Of a stretch of 64,000 bases of DNA, positions 52,253 to 60,241 are shown one piece after another. The position numbers and the translations under genes were made by a program. Positions within the stretch are counted from its first letter, which is position 1; each line of letters starts with the position of its first letter. Under the pieces are notes generated by a model that was not told the DNA's origin, did no database searches, and worked only from the letters and a program-made list of their open reading frames with translations. Source of the stretch: Gloeocapsa sp. PCC 7428 (GTDB taxonomy: Bacteria > Cyanobacteriota > Cyanobacteriia > Cyanobacteriales > Chroococcidiopsidaceae); the NCBI RefSeq assembly GCF_000317555.1, contig NC_019745.1, positions 2,914,001 through 2,978,000 of the forward strand, written 5' to 3'.

Positions 52253-52966
52253 ATGGTTCCTATTCGAGATAATAATCCCACGTCAATTACGCCTTATGTT
52301 ACCTATGGGCTAATTGCGGCTAATGTTCTTGCTTTCTTGTACGAAGCGAGTTTACCACCACAGCAACTTGATGCTTTTTTCCATTTAGCGGCGATCGTCC
52401 CGCGCGAACTATCTGCTAGCTTTGCCGGAATTCCGGTAAATCAACCTGTACCAGAGTGGGCGACTTTAATCACATCGCAATTCCTCCACGGTGGGCTTTT
52501 GCATTTGGGAGGAAATATGCTGTTTTTGTGGATTTTTGGCAATAATGTCGAAGACCGTTTGGGACATTTTAAATTTTTGTTCTTCTACCTCGCTTGTGGC
52601 GTTTTAGCGGGATTGGCGCAGTGGGTCTTCTCGCAAGGTTCGTCAATTCCTTCTTTGGGTGCGAGTGGCGCGATCGCTGGCGTGATGGGTGCATACATCA
52701 TCCGCTTCCCCACGGCTGAGGTGTTAACGCTCATTCCTTTAGGATTTTACTTTCCAGCAGTGCGACTTCCCGCGTTTTACTTTCTTGGTTTTTGGTTTCT
52801 CCAGCAAGCTGCGTATGGTGTCGCAAGTTTAGAAACTCGTACCAATATTGGTATGGAAAGCGGCGGTATTGCCTACTGGGCGCACGCTGGTGGTTTCGTA
52901 TTCGGCGCGATTTTAGGTCCACTCTTAGGTTTATTTAAAGACGATTCGCAGCAAGAATATCTCTAA
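52253..52966 (+). CDS. Rhomboid family intramembrane serine protease, copy 1
   Basis: The 237-residue protein cleaves substrates within the membrane. It has six or seven helices, the catalytic Ser in GASGAIAGVMGAY and the His in YWAHAGGFVFGAILG, and the conserved HGGLLHLGGNMLFLW in the second helix with its Asn. It begins MVPIRDNNPTSITPYV. A second rhomboid, 276 bp downstream, is about two-thirds identical by eye, so the pair arose by tandem duplication. The substrates are unknown. Confidence 0.92.
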   Translation: MVPIRDNNPTSITPYVTYGLIAANVLAFLYEASLPPQQLDAFFHLAAIVPRELSASFAGIPVNQPVPEWATLITSQFLHGGLLHLGGNMLFLWIFGNNVEDRLGHFKFLFFYLACGVLAGLAQWVFSQGSSIPSLGASGAIAGVMGAYIIRFPTAEVLTLIPLGFYFPAVRLPAFYFLGFWFLQQAAYGVASLETRTNIGMESGGIAYWAHAGGFVFGAILGPLLGLFKDDSQQEYL

Positions 52967-53242
52967 GGACAGAATGTAAAGGGAAAACATTTTCCTTTTA
53001 CTTCTGCATCAAAATTTTGCAAAAAAATATGTAAGATAGCTTGAAAACTTAGTCCTGATTACAGTTCATTTCAAGAAAAAACACGTTGATAACTACCTCA
53101 AGATTGCATCGCCAGCAAATTAATTACAAAATGGCATTGCAAATAACAAAGCATGGAGCTTTTAGCTATTATGAATAACTAGTGGTGGTAAAGCGGCAGA
53201 CGATACATTAGCATTTGTATTTGACGAATAGGAAACAAATCT

Positions 53243-53935
53243 GTGGTACCACTGCGAGATAATAACCCAACATCGATCACTCCCTACGTAACTTATGCGC
53301 TGGTTGGCGCGAATATATTTATTTTCTTATATCAAATTACGCTGGCACCGCAAGAACTACAAGCATTTTTCAATCGCGCAGCAGTTGTGCCATGTCAACT
53401 ATCAGCGACCTGTCCTGTTCCTGTGAATCAAGGCATTCCCGAATGGTTGACTTTAGTCACATCACAATTTTTGCACGGTGGTCTGCTGCATTTAGGCGGC
53501 AATATGCTATTTTTGTGGGTTTTTGGTAACAATATTGAAGACCGCTTGGGTCATATCAAATTTCTTATTTTCTACCTTAGTTGTGGTGTTTTAGCTGCCT
53601 TAGCGCAGTGGTATTTTTCACAAAATTCTAGCGTGCCGATGGTAGGTGCGAGTGGTGCGATCGCTGGAGTCATGGGCGCGTATATTCTCCGCTATCCTAA
53701 AGCTCAAGTATTAACTTTAATTCCTATTGGGTTTTTCATCACGACATTCCGCATTCCTGCGTATTTCTTTTTAGGATTTTGGTTTGTTCAACAAGCATTT
53801 TACGGTTTAGCTAGCTTACCTGCACGCACTAACATAGGAATGGAAGGCGGCGGTGTTGCCTACTGGGCGCACGCTGGTGGTTTCGTATTCGGAGCAATTT
53901 TAGGTCCGATGTTGGGTTTAATGCGGCGCGATTAA
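53243..53935 (+). CDS. Rhomboid family intramembrane serine protease, copy 2
   Basis: The 230-residue paralogue starts MVPLRDNNPTSITPYVTYAL with GTG at 53243 and has the same catalytic signature: GASGAIAGVMGAY and YWAHAGGFVFGAILG. Between the copies, the first loop differs most: this copy has CQLSATCPVPVNQ with two cysteines that might form a disulphide outside the membrane. All catalytic residues are kept in both, so both may be active with different substrates. Confidence 0.9.
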   Translation: MVPLRDNNPTSITPYVTYALVGANIFIFLYQITLAPQELQAFFNRAAVVPCQLSATCPVPVNQGIPEWLTLVTSQFLHGGLLHLGGNMLFLWVFGNNIEDRLGHIKFLIFYLSCGVLAALAQWYFSQNSSVPMVGASGAIAGVMGAYILRYPKAQVLTLIPIGFFITTFRIPAYFFLGFWFVQQAFYGLASLPARTNIGMEGGGVAYWAHAGGFVFGAILGPMLGLMRRD

Positions 53936-53954
53936 CGCAATGCGTATGCTAGGA

Positions 53955-53976
53955 GGGATAAGGCAAGCCTTATCCC
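53955..53976. repeat. GGGATAAGGC/GCCTTATCCC palindrome after the second rhomboid gene
   Basis: Ten-base perfect arms surround AA, 19 bp after the stop codon. It belongs to the palindrome set seen after leuC and accD, with changed but still paired stems. Confidence 0.7.
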
Positions 53977-54031
53977 TGTTAACCAATCACAACAGAAATT
54001 ATTCGCAATTGCATTCAGATAACACGATCAA

Positions 54032-56218
54032 ATGAACGCCAATCGCACAAAGGAAATTGCCAGCATTGTCGAAAAACGCCGTCCTTTAGCCGATAAAATC
54101 GCGACAACAGCAGCAAATTTAGAAACGCTTTCGCAAACACTACAAAATCTCGAAGCGCATCGCCAAGATATTCTCGCGCAAGTAGATGATGTCAATAGCT
54201 GGGGACGTTTGCAAGAAATTGATTTAGCGTCGATACAGAATAACATTGCCGTAGAATTACGAGCGCTAGCGCGACTTCAGCAACGTTTCGCACGTAATAC
54301 ACTCAATATTGGCGTAGTAGGGCGCGCCCGCCAAGGGAAAAGTCGATTACTGCAAAGTTTAACAGGACTCACCGCCGCCGAAATTCCTGATGGCGATCGC
54401 CAACATTGTACAGGGGTACGCAGTACAATTCATCACAATCAGAATAGCGATATTTACGGCGAAGTGTGGTTTCATTCAGAGCGATCGTTTTTGGACGAAG
54501 TCATCGCGCCTTATTACGAACAGCTACGTTTAGGCGCTAAACCGATTACACTAACTGAGTTTACGAGTAAACCGCTACCACCTTTACCGCGCGAACTTCC
54601 TGGATATGCTGAACCTGGCGCGATGTACGAACATTTAGGAAGGTATCACGCCAATATCGACAAGTACCGTCACTTGCTGCGATCGCCTTCGCCCCGTAGA
54701 ATACCCAAAGAAGAAATTCGCGAATACGTTGCGCAAGATACCATTGATGGTCAGCGCGTATTTTTCAATTATCTCGCAGTTCGTGAAGTAAAAATCGTCT
54801 GTCACTTTCCGCACGCGGATGTTGGACAAATTGCCTTAGTTGATATGCCAGGATTAGGCGATACCGGCGTTGGTGATGCGGAAAGACTCGTCAAAACGCT
54901 GGGAAACGATGTCGATGTCGTGTTATTTGTGCGAATGCCCAAATCCTCCGGCGACTACTGGGCGGATGTTGATGTCCGGTTGTATGATACTGCACGCGCG
55001 GCATTAGTTGACTTACCGCTCGAATTGTGGTCGTTTATGGTGCTCAATCGCACTGCTGGTGACTCGAAAAACGGCGATAACTTTAACAACTGCAAAGACT
55101 TAGCCGACACGCTAGCCGAAAAACACATTAAGGTAGTTGATTGTGTCATTGCAAATTGTGCCGATTCTGCGGCTGCAAATCAAGTTTTAGATCAAATTCT
55201 CGACTATCTGACAACGCATATTACAACTTTAGATCAGAAGTATGCGACATCTTGCCAAGAGCGAGTGATGCAACTTCAAAACACAGTAGACATAGAATTA
55301 GAAAAAGCAAATAAAGCTTTAGCACTAGCGGTAGGTGAGAATTGGTTTCCTTTATTTGTTGAGTTGTTTGAGCAGTTGTGGAATGAATTAACAAGTGGTT
55401 TAGAAGCACTGCTACGACATCTGAAAGCGCAACGCAACGAACAAAATAGCGATTTTAAACAACAAGTCGCCACAGCAATTGCGGCGTGTCGTCAGGATAC
55501 CCGAATTCCGAGTATCGAGCAAATTGAAAAACGACGCGATCGCACAGGTGGCTATCCGAATGCTTACTACCAGTACTTGCACGAAATTCGCGCGCATCTA
55601 TCGCAGCATTTTTTAGCTTTGGATGTTGGTTTACAGCGATCGCTAACGCGGGTAAAGTCACAAGTTGCTGATGTGTTAATTCATCAAGCGCGGTTAGGTG
55701 GTATAACTTCTGCAACAGGTGTGGGATTTCTACAAGAAATTGCGCAGCGGCTACCCGAAACTTTACCGACATTGAAACTAGGATTTGAAATCTTAGCAGA
55801 GTTTGAGATTTCTTATCGCGGATTGATTCAACATCGAATTCGCCAGCATTTAGATGGGTTAACTCCTGATGAAACAACGTTACAACTTTCTAAATCGCCT
55901 TCGGCTAAAGAAATTTTATCTAACTTAAAAACTCTTCATGCAGAAGCGGTGTATGGCTGCGAGACGGCGTTAGAAGACTTACTCAGCGAACCAAGTTTAG
56001 CTGCGTTTGCGATCGTTGAAGAATTTGTCGATCGCATTCTCCGCGCGGAAGGTGCAAAATCAGAATGGCGGATCTTTTTGGAAGAAGCAAGGGCGGAAGT
56101 TTGGCAAGCAGAATTTATGGCTTTAGGCGATCGCACGCGACTGCGGCGTGAATGGTTTGATGCGATCGCGCGCGCTACGGCGGCAAATCGATCGAATACG
56201 ATGCAATTTTTGGGTTAG
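54032..56218 (+). CDS. Dynamin-like large GTPase
   Basis: The 728-residue protein opens with a coiled-coil (about 1-88), then a GTPase domain: G1 GVVGRARQGKSR (94-105), a G2 candidate Thr in CTGVRST (126-132), G3 VDMPGLGDTG (270-279), and a G4-like VLNRTAGD (337-344) that departs from NKxD/TKxD. The remaining 330 residues are helical, with predicted coiled-coil (about 400-480) and a C-terminal bundle. There is no clear membrane segment. The fold family fits bacterial dynamin-like or GTPase-effector proteins. It is the first gene of a three-gene run with a smaller GTPase and an anchored protein. No substrate is known; a role in membrane remodelling or in conflict/defence is inference. Confidence 0.8.
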   Translation: MNANRTKEIASIVEKRRPLADKIATTAANLETLSQTLQNLEAHRQDILAQVDDVNSWGRLQEIDLASIQNNIAVELRALARLQQRFARNTLNIGVVGRARQGKSRLLQSLTGLTAAEIPDGDRQHCTGVRSTIHHNQNSDIYGEVWFHSERSFLDEVIAPYYEQLRLGAKPITLTEFTSKPLPPLPRELPGYAEPGAMYEHLGRYHANIDKYRHLLRSPSPRRIPKEEIREYVAQDTIDGQRVFFNYLAVREVKIVCHFPHADVGQIALVDMPGLGDTGVGDAERLVKTLGNDVDVVLFVRMPKSSGDYWADVDVRLYDTARAALVDLPLELWSFMVLNRTAGDSKNGDNFNNCKDLADTLAEKHIKVVDCVIANCADSAAANQVLDQILDYLTTHITTLDQKYATSCQERVMQLQNTVDIELEKANKALALAVGENWFPLFVELFEQLWNELTSGLEALLRHLKAQRNEQNSDFKQQVATAIAACRQDTRIPSIEQIEKRRDRTGGYPNAYYQYLHEIRAHLSQHFLALDVGLQRSLTRVKSQVADVLIHQARLGGITSATGVGFLQEIAQRLPETLPTLKLGFEILAEFEISYRGLIQHRIRQHLDGLTPDETTLQLSKSPSAKEILSNLKTLHAEAVYGCETALEDLLSEPSLAAFAIVEEFVDRILRAEGAKSEWRIFLEEARAEVWQAEFMALGDRTRLRREWFDAIARATAANRSNTMQFLG

Positions 56219-56385
56219 AGTTGGGGCGATAACGAACTACATTGGCGTAGCCTTCCCACAGGTAGGTGCAAAGGATACAAAGAAAAGAGATTGAGAGAGG
56301 TTTTGCGTAAGTTTTAATGTTGGGAATATTAAGGAGTGAATGCATTTGAATAGGTGTAGGGTACATAGAGGAAAGATAAGGGTTG

Positions 56386-57366
56386 ATGCACGAAATTAAA
56401 ATTACGATGTTGGGTCCTAGTGGGGTGGGTAAAACGACTTTACTGACTGCAATTTATGAGCAATTTGAAAGTAATATTGGTAAAACGAATTTACAGCTTA
56501 CTCCTGATGAAGAAAGTTCGGCGATTCTGCAAGAAAGGTTAGTGGAACTGAAGACTTTACTTGACGATTTTGAAGCGACTGGGGGAATTCAAGGAACTGA
56601 AGGCGAACCGGAAGAGTTGCGATCGTTTATCTTTGGTTTAGGGCAAAAAGGTCAAAAGCCTTCTTTACAATTACATTTTCAAGATTATCCTGGTGGATAT
56701 CATGCGGCAAAAGCAACCCCAGAAAAACGGCAATTTGTCAAGAGTTTACTGACTGATTGTGTCGCGGTTCTCATTGCAATTGATGCACCTGCGTTGATGG
56801 AACAAAATGGTAAATGGCATGAATTTATTAATCGCCCGCAGCAAATGACAGATTTATTCAAAACGGCGTATCAAGATTTAGATTCACCGCGATTAGTCAT
56901 ATTTGCGCCAGTAAAATGTGAAAAATATCTCCAAAGCGAAGCATCAGCCAAAGAACTTTTGCAACGCGTCAAAGAAGGATATAGCAAACTTATTGACTTA
57001 TTTAACTCAGCCAATCTACTTCCTAAAGTTGCTGCGGTTGTCACTCCAGTACAAACAGTCGGTAGCGTTGTTTTTTCAAGAATTGATACGAACAATACTG
57101 CACCCCATTTTCGCTTCCGTAAAATTAGCCATGATGCCGTCTATAATCCGCAAAATAGCGAACAACCATTAAGATACTTGTTGCGGTTTATCTTAAAGTT
57201 GCATATCGATACGCGATCGCGTAGTTGGGGACTATTCAGTTTCCTCCGCGACTGGCTAGGAAGAGATTATCACCTTAAGCAAGCTGTGAGCCAATTTGCC
57301 AGTGAATGTAAAACAAACAATGGCTTCGCCCTACTTCAAGGAGAAGAACTATTAAAAATTAGTTAA
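56386..57366 (+). CDS. TRAFAC-type GTPase, partner of the dynamin-like protein
   Basis: The 326-residue protein has G1 GPSGVGKTT (10-18), G3 DYPGG (100-104) in LHFQDYPGGYH, and G4-like APVKCEKY (174-181). Hydrophobic strand VAVLIAIDAPAL (126-137) and GFALLQGEELLKIS at the end are visible. Asp at the start of DYPGG replaces DxxG. Such Gly-rich variants and VKCE are typical of the GTPases found in multi-gene NTPase systems of bacteria. ATG 56386 is preferred to TTG 56383. It follows the dynamin-like gene by 167 bp and precedes the anchored protein by 98 bp, all on the same strand. Confidence 0.78.
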   Translation: MHEIKITMLGPSGVGKTTLLTAIYEQFESNIGKTNLQLTPDEESSAILQERLVELKTLLDDFEATGGIQGTEGEPEELRSFIFGLGQKGQKPSLQLHFQDYPGGYHAAKATPEKRQFVKSLLTDCVAVLIAIDAPALMEQNGKWHEFINRPQQMTDLFKTAYQDLDSPRLVIFAPVKCEKYLQSEASAKELLQRVKEGYSKLIDLFNSANLLPKVAAVVTPVQTVGSVVFSRIDTNNTAPHFRFRKISHDAVYNPQNSEQPLRYLLRFILKLHIDTRSRSWGLFSFLRDWLGRDYHLKQAVSQFASECKTNNGFALLQGEELLKIS

Positions 57367-57373
57367 AACCTCT

Positions 57374-57424
57374 AAAATCTCTCCCTATCTCTTTCCTTCG
57401 CGACCTCTGAGCCTCTATGGTTTG
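57374..57424. repeat. Dispersed CTCTGCG/CTCTGAGCCTCT-type repeat
   Basis: TTCGCGACCTCTGAGCCTCT and its flanks are a diverged reverse-complement copy of the AACCGCAGAGACGCAGAG repeat at 25011-25057. It fills part of the gap between the second and third genes of the GTPase module. Confidence 0.5.
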
Positions 57425-57464
57425 TTTTACAAAATCCTATTTATATTATTAGATATTATGAACT

Positions 57465-58286
57465 ATGAATATCTACATCCAAAGTCGCGGTGTTGCTCCA
57501 GACGATGATTATTGCTGGCAACCCGAAGTCCCGAATATTCTCAAAAAAAATCACATTAATGACTTAATTCAAAGCGAATCACCGTCAGTAATTTTAGCGC
57601 GTTTTGATAGCACCCTCCTCCTACTCATCACTAGCTTAGAATCAAGCGAAAGAAAAGATTTTCAAGGACGCACAATCCGAAATTCTGTTGCTTGGGTAGG
57701 AGAAGATACAGAAGTAAATGAAAAAAAGTTACGCGCGATCGCATCGTGTGCTTTACGCGATGAACTGCGAGAAAATTTAAGAGCAGAAATTGACAATGCT
57801 GTTACTTTTGGTAGTAACAACGGTTTTCAAGTCAACTTCGACGCACTAAGTGATTTAGCAATTGAAGAAGTTATTAACGTACACAACTTTCCCGCCAATT
57901 TAGATAAAAAACTTGGCAAAAATTCAAAACAGCAACGCGATGAACTAGCCTACGAACTCGAACAACACAATTTACCAAAAGAAAATGCACCCTTACTCGT
58001 TGTCACAGGTATTAAATCCGAATCAACTTTAATTGCAGCCGGAGTTTGGCGAGGATTATCTAATCTTGTGCAAACAGGAGGATGGAAAGAACCTTATAAA
58101 AAAAGTTCCACGTCCGAAAAAACAATTACGAGCAGTCACTCGAAAAATCAGAAAAACGATAACTTAGTTTTACTCATTTTATTACTCGCAGGCATCGCGA
58201 TCGCTATCCTACTTATACTTCTAATTGCCGAAACCAACCTCCAGCTACAACCGGAAATGAAACTTACCCCTCAATCAAAAATGTAA
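57465..58286 (+). CDS. C-terminally membrane-anchored protein of the GTPase module
   Basis: The 273-residue protein has an alpha/beta N-terminal part (1-205) that begins MNIYIQSRGVAPDDDYCW, including ILARFDSTLLLLITSLES and FQGRTIRNSVAWVGED (hydrophobic strand pairs), a Lys/Ser linker (206-232) and one membrane helix (about 234-255) with a short tail. I do not recognise a named domain. The combination of a soluble regulator-like domain and an anchor, third in a run of two GTPases, suggests a GTPase-associated partner or activator; this is inference. Its own start is the first ATG after the palindromic repeat region. Confidence 0.65.
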   Translation: MNIYIQSRGVAPDDDYCWQPEVPNILKKNHINDLIQSESPSVILARFDSTLLLLITSLESSERKDFQGRTIRNSVAWVGEDTEVNEKKLRAIASCALRDELRENLRAEIDNAVTFGSNNGFQVNFDALSDLAIEEVINVHNFPANLDKKLGKNSKQQRDELAYELEQHNLPKENAPLLVVTGIKSESTLIAAGVWRGLSNLVQTGGWKEPYKKSSTSEKTITSSHSKNQKNDNLVLLILLLAGIAIAILLILLIAETNLQLQPEMKLTPQSKM

Positions 58287-58310
58287 TCAATAGCATCAAT
58301 CACAAACGCC

Positions 58311-58361
58311 CTCCGACTGAAGTCGGGGGCTACTCAAACAAAGTGTACGAAGGTACACTTC
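58311..58361. repeat. Two-hairpin dispersed repeat, copy 1
   Basis: CCTCCGACTGAAGTCGGGGG (58311-58330) and AAGTGTACGAAGGTACACTT (58342-58361) form two consecutive hairpins joined by CTACTCAAACA. The same two-hairpin design lies at 60196-60241 with compensating changes in the second stem. It lies between two convergent genes. Confidence 0.75.
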
Positions 58362-58381
58362 AATGCTAACTTTGCGTCTAG

Positions 58382-59557
58382 TTAGATTTGTTCACTCTTT
58401 ATAGGCGCATATCTAACCAACCAACGATGTAACCCCAACACGACAACCGCAAGCGGTATCATCAATACAGGAATAATTTCTAACCCAGCCCGATCCGCAA
58501 TCCAACCAATAAGTGTTGGAATCGTCGCTGCACCCAAACTGGCGACGCTAGTAATAAACCCAATCGCAGCTGGCACCATATTAGAAGAAACGCGCTGTGG
58601 CATCAACCAGATTGTTGCGGGAAAAATTGGGGCAAGTGCAAAACCAATGACAGGTAAACTGAATAACTGATTTGGCAACAACCACCAAGCAATTAAACCA
58701 ATCGTCAGCAACGCGATCGCTAAATCCATTGTGCGAATTGCACCCCAACGCGCGACAAAACGCCCCATAATCAAGCGTCCAATTGTTAGCCCTAACCAAT
58801 ACGCAGTAACGCTGTAACCCGCAACGACTTCGGGTGTTTTGCGACTTAAACTTTGAACACTATAAGCCCAGTTACCGAAAGAGGCTTCTGTACCAACATA
58901 AACAAGTAATAAGATCCCTGCGACTAAGACGGCGGGTGTTCTTAATGCTAGTTTAAGACTTGTTCTCGCATCGGTATCTTGCGCAATAACGCGCTTAGCC
59001 ATCGGCTGATAGTTAGAGACAACCGCCCACAACATCCCAATCACAGTAACTCCAACAATTGCAGCGATGTGCAAATAGATGCGTCGCCAGTTCATTCCGA
59101 AAGCGAGAAGTGTTGTCGCTAACGCAGGACCAAGTAATGCACCAATACCATAGAATGCGTGTAACAAGCCCATGATATTTGCGTTACGCTGATTGGCAAT
59201 GTAGGTGTTGAGTCCAGCATCAATGAGTCCAATTCCCAACCCTAAAAACGTTCCCGCCGCAACCATAATATGCCAACGCGGAGCGATCGCATAAATGACT
59301 AACGCACTCGTTAGCGTCAGCGACGCCATCAACAACATCCGCGCCAATCCGATGCGGCTAGCTAGCAAACTACTAGAAAATGCCGCAACCATGTAACCGC
59401 TGACTTGACTGAGAAATAAAAATGTTACCGTCGCTGGCGTAAGATTATAAGCAGTCAAGATTGAGGGTAATAAGACTCCGAGTCCTCCCTCTGCAATCCC
59501 AATTGCAATAAAAGCGTAAAATGCAAGCGCAATACCGATCCACCCTGGAGCACGCAT
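58382..59557 (-). CDS. MFS transporter
   Basis: The 391-residue protein has 12 predicted membrane helices of the major facilitator type. It starts MRAPGWIGIALAFYAFIAIGIAEGG and has the intracellular loop LLASRIGLARMLL (motif A-like) and repeat features RFVARWGAIRTMDL in the second half. No substrate can be assigned, but it follows the pyrE-like gene by 50 bp on the same strand in a cluster for nitrogen heterocycles, so uptake or export of such a compound is plausible. The start ATG 59557 is natural. Confidence 0.82.
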   Translation of the reverse strand: MRAPGWIGIALAFYAFIAIGIAEGGLGVLLPSILTAYNLTPATVTFLFLSQVSGYMVAAFSSSLLASRIGLARMLLMASLTLTSALVIYAIAPRWHIMVAAGTFLGLGIGLIDAGLNTYIANQRNANIMGLLHAFYGIGALLGPALATTLLAFGMNWRRIYLHIAAIVGVTVIGMLWAVVSNYQPMAKRVIAQDTDARTSLKLALRTPAVLVAGILLLVYVGTEASFGNWAYSVQSLSRKTPEVVAGYSVTAYWLGLTIGRLIMGRFVARWGAIRTMDLAIALLTIGLIAWWLLPNQLFSLPVIGFALAPIFPATIWLMPQRVSSNMVPAAIGFITSVASLGAATIPTLIGWIADRAGLEIIPVLMIPLAVVVLGLHRWLVRYAPIKSEQI

Positions 59558-59607
59558 AAAATTTTAAATTCAACTTGTAACCCTGACAGGATAACAGGAG
59601 ACACAAC

Positions 59608-60165
59608 TCAGGTAGTGAGCGGTATTTGCTGCTGACACAAAGTGCAATTTTCTGGGGACATTGCATCCATACCTTGAAGTGAAATTAAGACTTCGGTACG
59701 ACAAGATAAATCAATATTAAATAGTCCTTTAGTTGCAACGAGTCCAACACCTACAGGTTCAGCATTGGCTTGACGCGCGATCGCTAGCAATTGTTTTGCA
59801 GTCCCTCCGGTTGTCGTGATGTCATCGACGACTAAAACCTGCGCCCCAACAGGAAAAGCAAAACCTTCAATTAAATTATAAGTACCAGCTTTCTCGCGGG
59901 CGATCGCAACTTCTACTCCTAAATGCTTCGCGACTTCAAAAGCTAAAATACTTCCAGCTTCGTTTGCACCCAAAACATAATCAATGTTCTCATTCGCAAA
60001 ACGGCGACCGATTTCTGCAAAAATAATCTCAGCAGCTTGGGGATAGCGTAGCAGTTTGATGCAACGAAAAAATCGAGACGCATGAAGTCCACTCGCCAAC
60101 TGAAAATGTCCGGTTTGCAGTGCTTCTGTCTTTTCAATAAGTTCGGCGATCGCTTGTTCTGACAT
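59608..60165 (-). CDS. pyrE: Orotate phosphoribosyltransferase-like protein
   Basis: The 185-residue enzyme converts orotate and PRPP to OMP in pyrimidine synthesis. It has GHFQLASGLHASRFFRC (substrate loop), the PRPP motif VLVVDDITTTGGTAKQLL, REKAGTYNLIEGFAFP, and a late Cys-containing tail CTLCQQQ. The length is slightly below typical OPRT. The neighbours favour a role in salvage or catabolism-linked metabolism of pyrimidine-like bases, so orotate may not be its only substrate. It lies between the amidohydrolase gene and the MFS gene, all on one strand. Confidence 0.82.
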   Translation of the reverse strand: MSEQAIAELIEKTEALQTGHFQLASGLHASRFFRCIKLLRYPQAAEIIFAEIGRRFANENIDYVLGANEAGSILAFEVAKHLGVEVAIAREKAGTYNLIEGFAFPVGAQVLVVDDITTTGGTAKQLLAIARQANAEPVGVGLVATKGLFNIDLSCRTEVLISLQGMDAMSPENCTLCQQQIPLTT

Positions 60166-60195
60166 TGGTAAAAGGTGAGAATAACAAGACGCTTA

Positions 60196-60241
60196 GCGAC
60201 TGAAGTCGCAGCTAAAAAACTAAGTCCACCTCCGTGGACTT
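60196..60241. repeat. Two-hairpin dispersed repeat, copy 2
   Basis: GCGACTGAAGTCGC (60196-60209) and AAGTCCACCTCCGTGGACTT (60222-60241) correspond to copy 1 at 58311-58361. The second stem has changed on both sides (GTGTAC/GTACAC to GTCCAC/GTGGAC), so pairing is kept. Its 3' half lies inside the end of the amidohydrolase reading frame. Confidence 0.75.
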
